From the NCBI RefSeq assembly GCF_000719555.1, contig NZ_JOGX01000005.1:62001-126000 (forward strand): DNA of 64,000 nucleotides. Reading direction: 5' to 3'. Numbering within the stretch: position 1 is the first letter of the stretch; every line of letters starts with the position of its first letter. Made by a program: the position numbers and the translations under genes. Source of the DNA: Streptomyces sp. NRRL F-5727. GTDB taxonomy: Bacteria; Actinomycetota; Actinomycetes; Streptomycetales; Streptomycetaceae. The notes under the pieces are model-generated. The model searched no databases and was not told the origin of the DNA. It saw nothing but the letters and a program-made list of their open reading frames with translations. Below, piece by piece: positions 63,163-64,000 of this stretch.

Positions 63163-63723
63163 TCAGTCGCCGGGGGACCAGCGGGCGATCACCCTTCCGC
63201 TGCCCGGGGACAGCGACTCCCAGCCCCCGGGCAGCTCGATCAGCACCACGCCCGAGGTCGGGAAGCCCTCCCTGACCCGCCTCAGCAGCTCCGGAGGGCC
63301 GCTCCCGGACAGGCCGGCGGCCAGCTGGTGGATCCCCGGGTTGTGGCCGACGAGGACCACGACACGAAGGCCCGGGCTCCGCTCGGCCAGTACGGAGACC
63401 AGCTCGCCGGGTGGCGTCCGGTACAGCCGCTCGTCGTAGACGACGGGCGGCTGGTCGTCCAGCGCGGGGGCGGCGAGCCGCCAGGTCTGGCGGGTCCTGT
63501 GCGACGGGGAGCAGAGCACGAGGTCCGGTGTGAGGCCGCAGTCCGCGAGCCAGTGGCCGGTCCGGGGCGCGTCGCCCCTGCCGCGCTTGCTCAGCTCGCG
63601 GTCGAAGTCGTCGACCCGCCGGTCCTTGCGCACGGCCTTCGCGTGGCGCACCAGCAGCAGCCGGACCCCGGCCGCGCCGTCGGCGGCCGGTGCTGCCCGC
63701 CGGGATCCGGGCTCCGGGGACAT
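63163..63723 (-). CDS. Histidine phosphatase family protein (SixA-like)
   Basis: A 186-residue phosphohistidine-type phosphatase. The catalytic RHA motif is in LLLVRHAKAVRKD; the second His is in LVGHNPGIHQL, and SPSHRTRQTW is the phosphate-binding Arg region. LSKRGRGDAPRTGHWL completes the SixA-like pattern. It may dephosphorylate signalling histidines or small phosphates. AAGGAG precedes the ATG. The remaining 277 bp of the window hold no recognisable gene. Confidence 0.88.
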   Translation of the reverse strand: MSPEPGSRRAAPAADGAAGVRLLLVRHAKAVRKDRRVDDFDRELSKRGRGDAPRTGHWLADCGLTPDLVLCSPSHRTRQTWRLAAPALDDQPPVVYDERLYRTPPGELVSVLAERSPGLRVVVLVGHNPGIHQLAAGLSGSGPPELLRRVREGFPTSGVVLIELPGGWESLSPGSGRVIARWSPGD

Positions 63724-64000
63724 GGCGTCTCCTTCCGCGCGCGTACGGCTCCGGCGTTCTGGAAGGCGCGTACCCCGTCTCCGCGGTCGCACGCACGGGC
63801 CGGCGCACCAGGTCATCCGGACCTGCCCGGCGTCGTGCGGACGGGCAGGGGCACGGGCCGCCACCGCTGGACCCGGTGGGGTGTGACATGGCCCGACAGC
63901 CCGCGCGGCGCGCTCCGACCACGTCCGGTCCGCCTTCGGCACCCTGCGCGGGGCCGCGACGGGAGGGCCCGATCACTCGCCTCGCGATGCTCGGCCGGAT

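Noticed and set aside
63077..63976. A 299-codon frame overlapping the histidine phosphatase on the same strand
   Set aside because: It is a shifted frame of the phosphatase gene, which has the RHA and GHN motifs; the shifted product is arginine/proline-rich with no signature.

Overview
The window is a stretch of actinobacterial chromosome, almost certainly from a Streptomyces species. The DNA is very G+C-rich with G or C at nearly every third codon position, and the gene content is typical of the genus: a WhiB-like protein, a SigB/SigF-family sigma factor, several RsbW-type ATPases, SpoIIE phosphatases, secreted enzymes with CBM13 ricin-type domains, an LAxTG sortase substrate, and TTA leucine codons in only two genes that I could find. 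No rRNA, tRNA, CRISPR array, transposase or replication origin was seen.

Layout. 1-3.5 kb: the end of pntB, small DUF genes and two decayed gene fragments. 3.5-4.15 kb: a gene-free, unusually A+T-rich stretch. 4.2-27.3 kb: a large carbohydrate-utilisation locus. It begins with a secreted trio carrying CBM13 domains (GH62, GH27, SGNH esterase). Then come GH31 alpha-xylosidase, a GH3 enzyme, a solute-binding protein with two permeases, a secreted GH74 xyloglucanase, GH42 beta-galactosidase, a LacI repressor, GH43 and GH36. 27.4-31.9 kb: two AraC-controlled cassettes (Gfo/Idh/MocA oxidoreductase; phytanoyl-CoA dioxygenase-like protein plus a small protein) and an RsbW-type remnant. 32-37.5 kb: a second GH3, a CE7 esterase and a GH39-like protein whose 3' end runs antisense into the next gene. 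38-42.3 kb: a sortase-anchored surface protein, a class II amidotransferase and a hypothetical gene. 42.3-55 kb: a signalling block with a sigma factor, two RsbW-like ATPases, a Wbl protein, a MarR regulator, a STAS antagonist, three SpoIIE-type phosphatases (two with damaged metal sites) and a cytosolic hybrid histidine kinase with six HAMP units. 55.3-63.7 kb: a small hydrophobic protein, a glutamate-synthase-like FMN enzyme, a TPP-dependent pyruvate oxidase-type enzyme and a run of small stress-type proteins.

How it works together (inference). The GH74 enzyme cuts xyloglucan outside the cell and CBM13 enzymes remove arabinose, galactose and acetyl groups. The ABC importer takes up oligosaccharides; its ATPase is not encoded here, as is common in Streptomyces where MsiK is shared. 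Cytoplasmic GH31, GH3, GH42, GH36 and GH43 then finish the job. The LacI protein probably controls the whole set: nine copies of a palindrome with the invariant core GAAGCGCTTC lie upstream of GH31, both GH3 genes, the transporter, lacI itself and GH36. At three promoters a TTGACA box sits exactly 23 nt upstream of the palindrome. The 42-55 kb block looks like a partner-switching stress or development network, in which phosphatases, a STAS antagonist and anti-sigma kinases set sigma factor activity.
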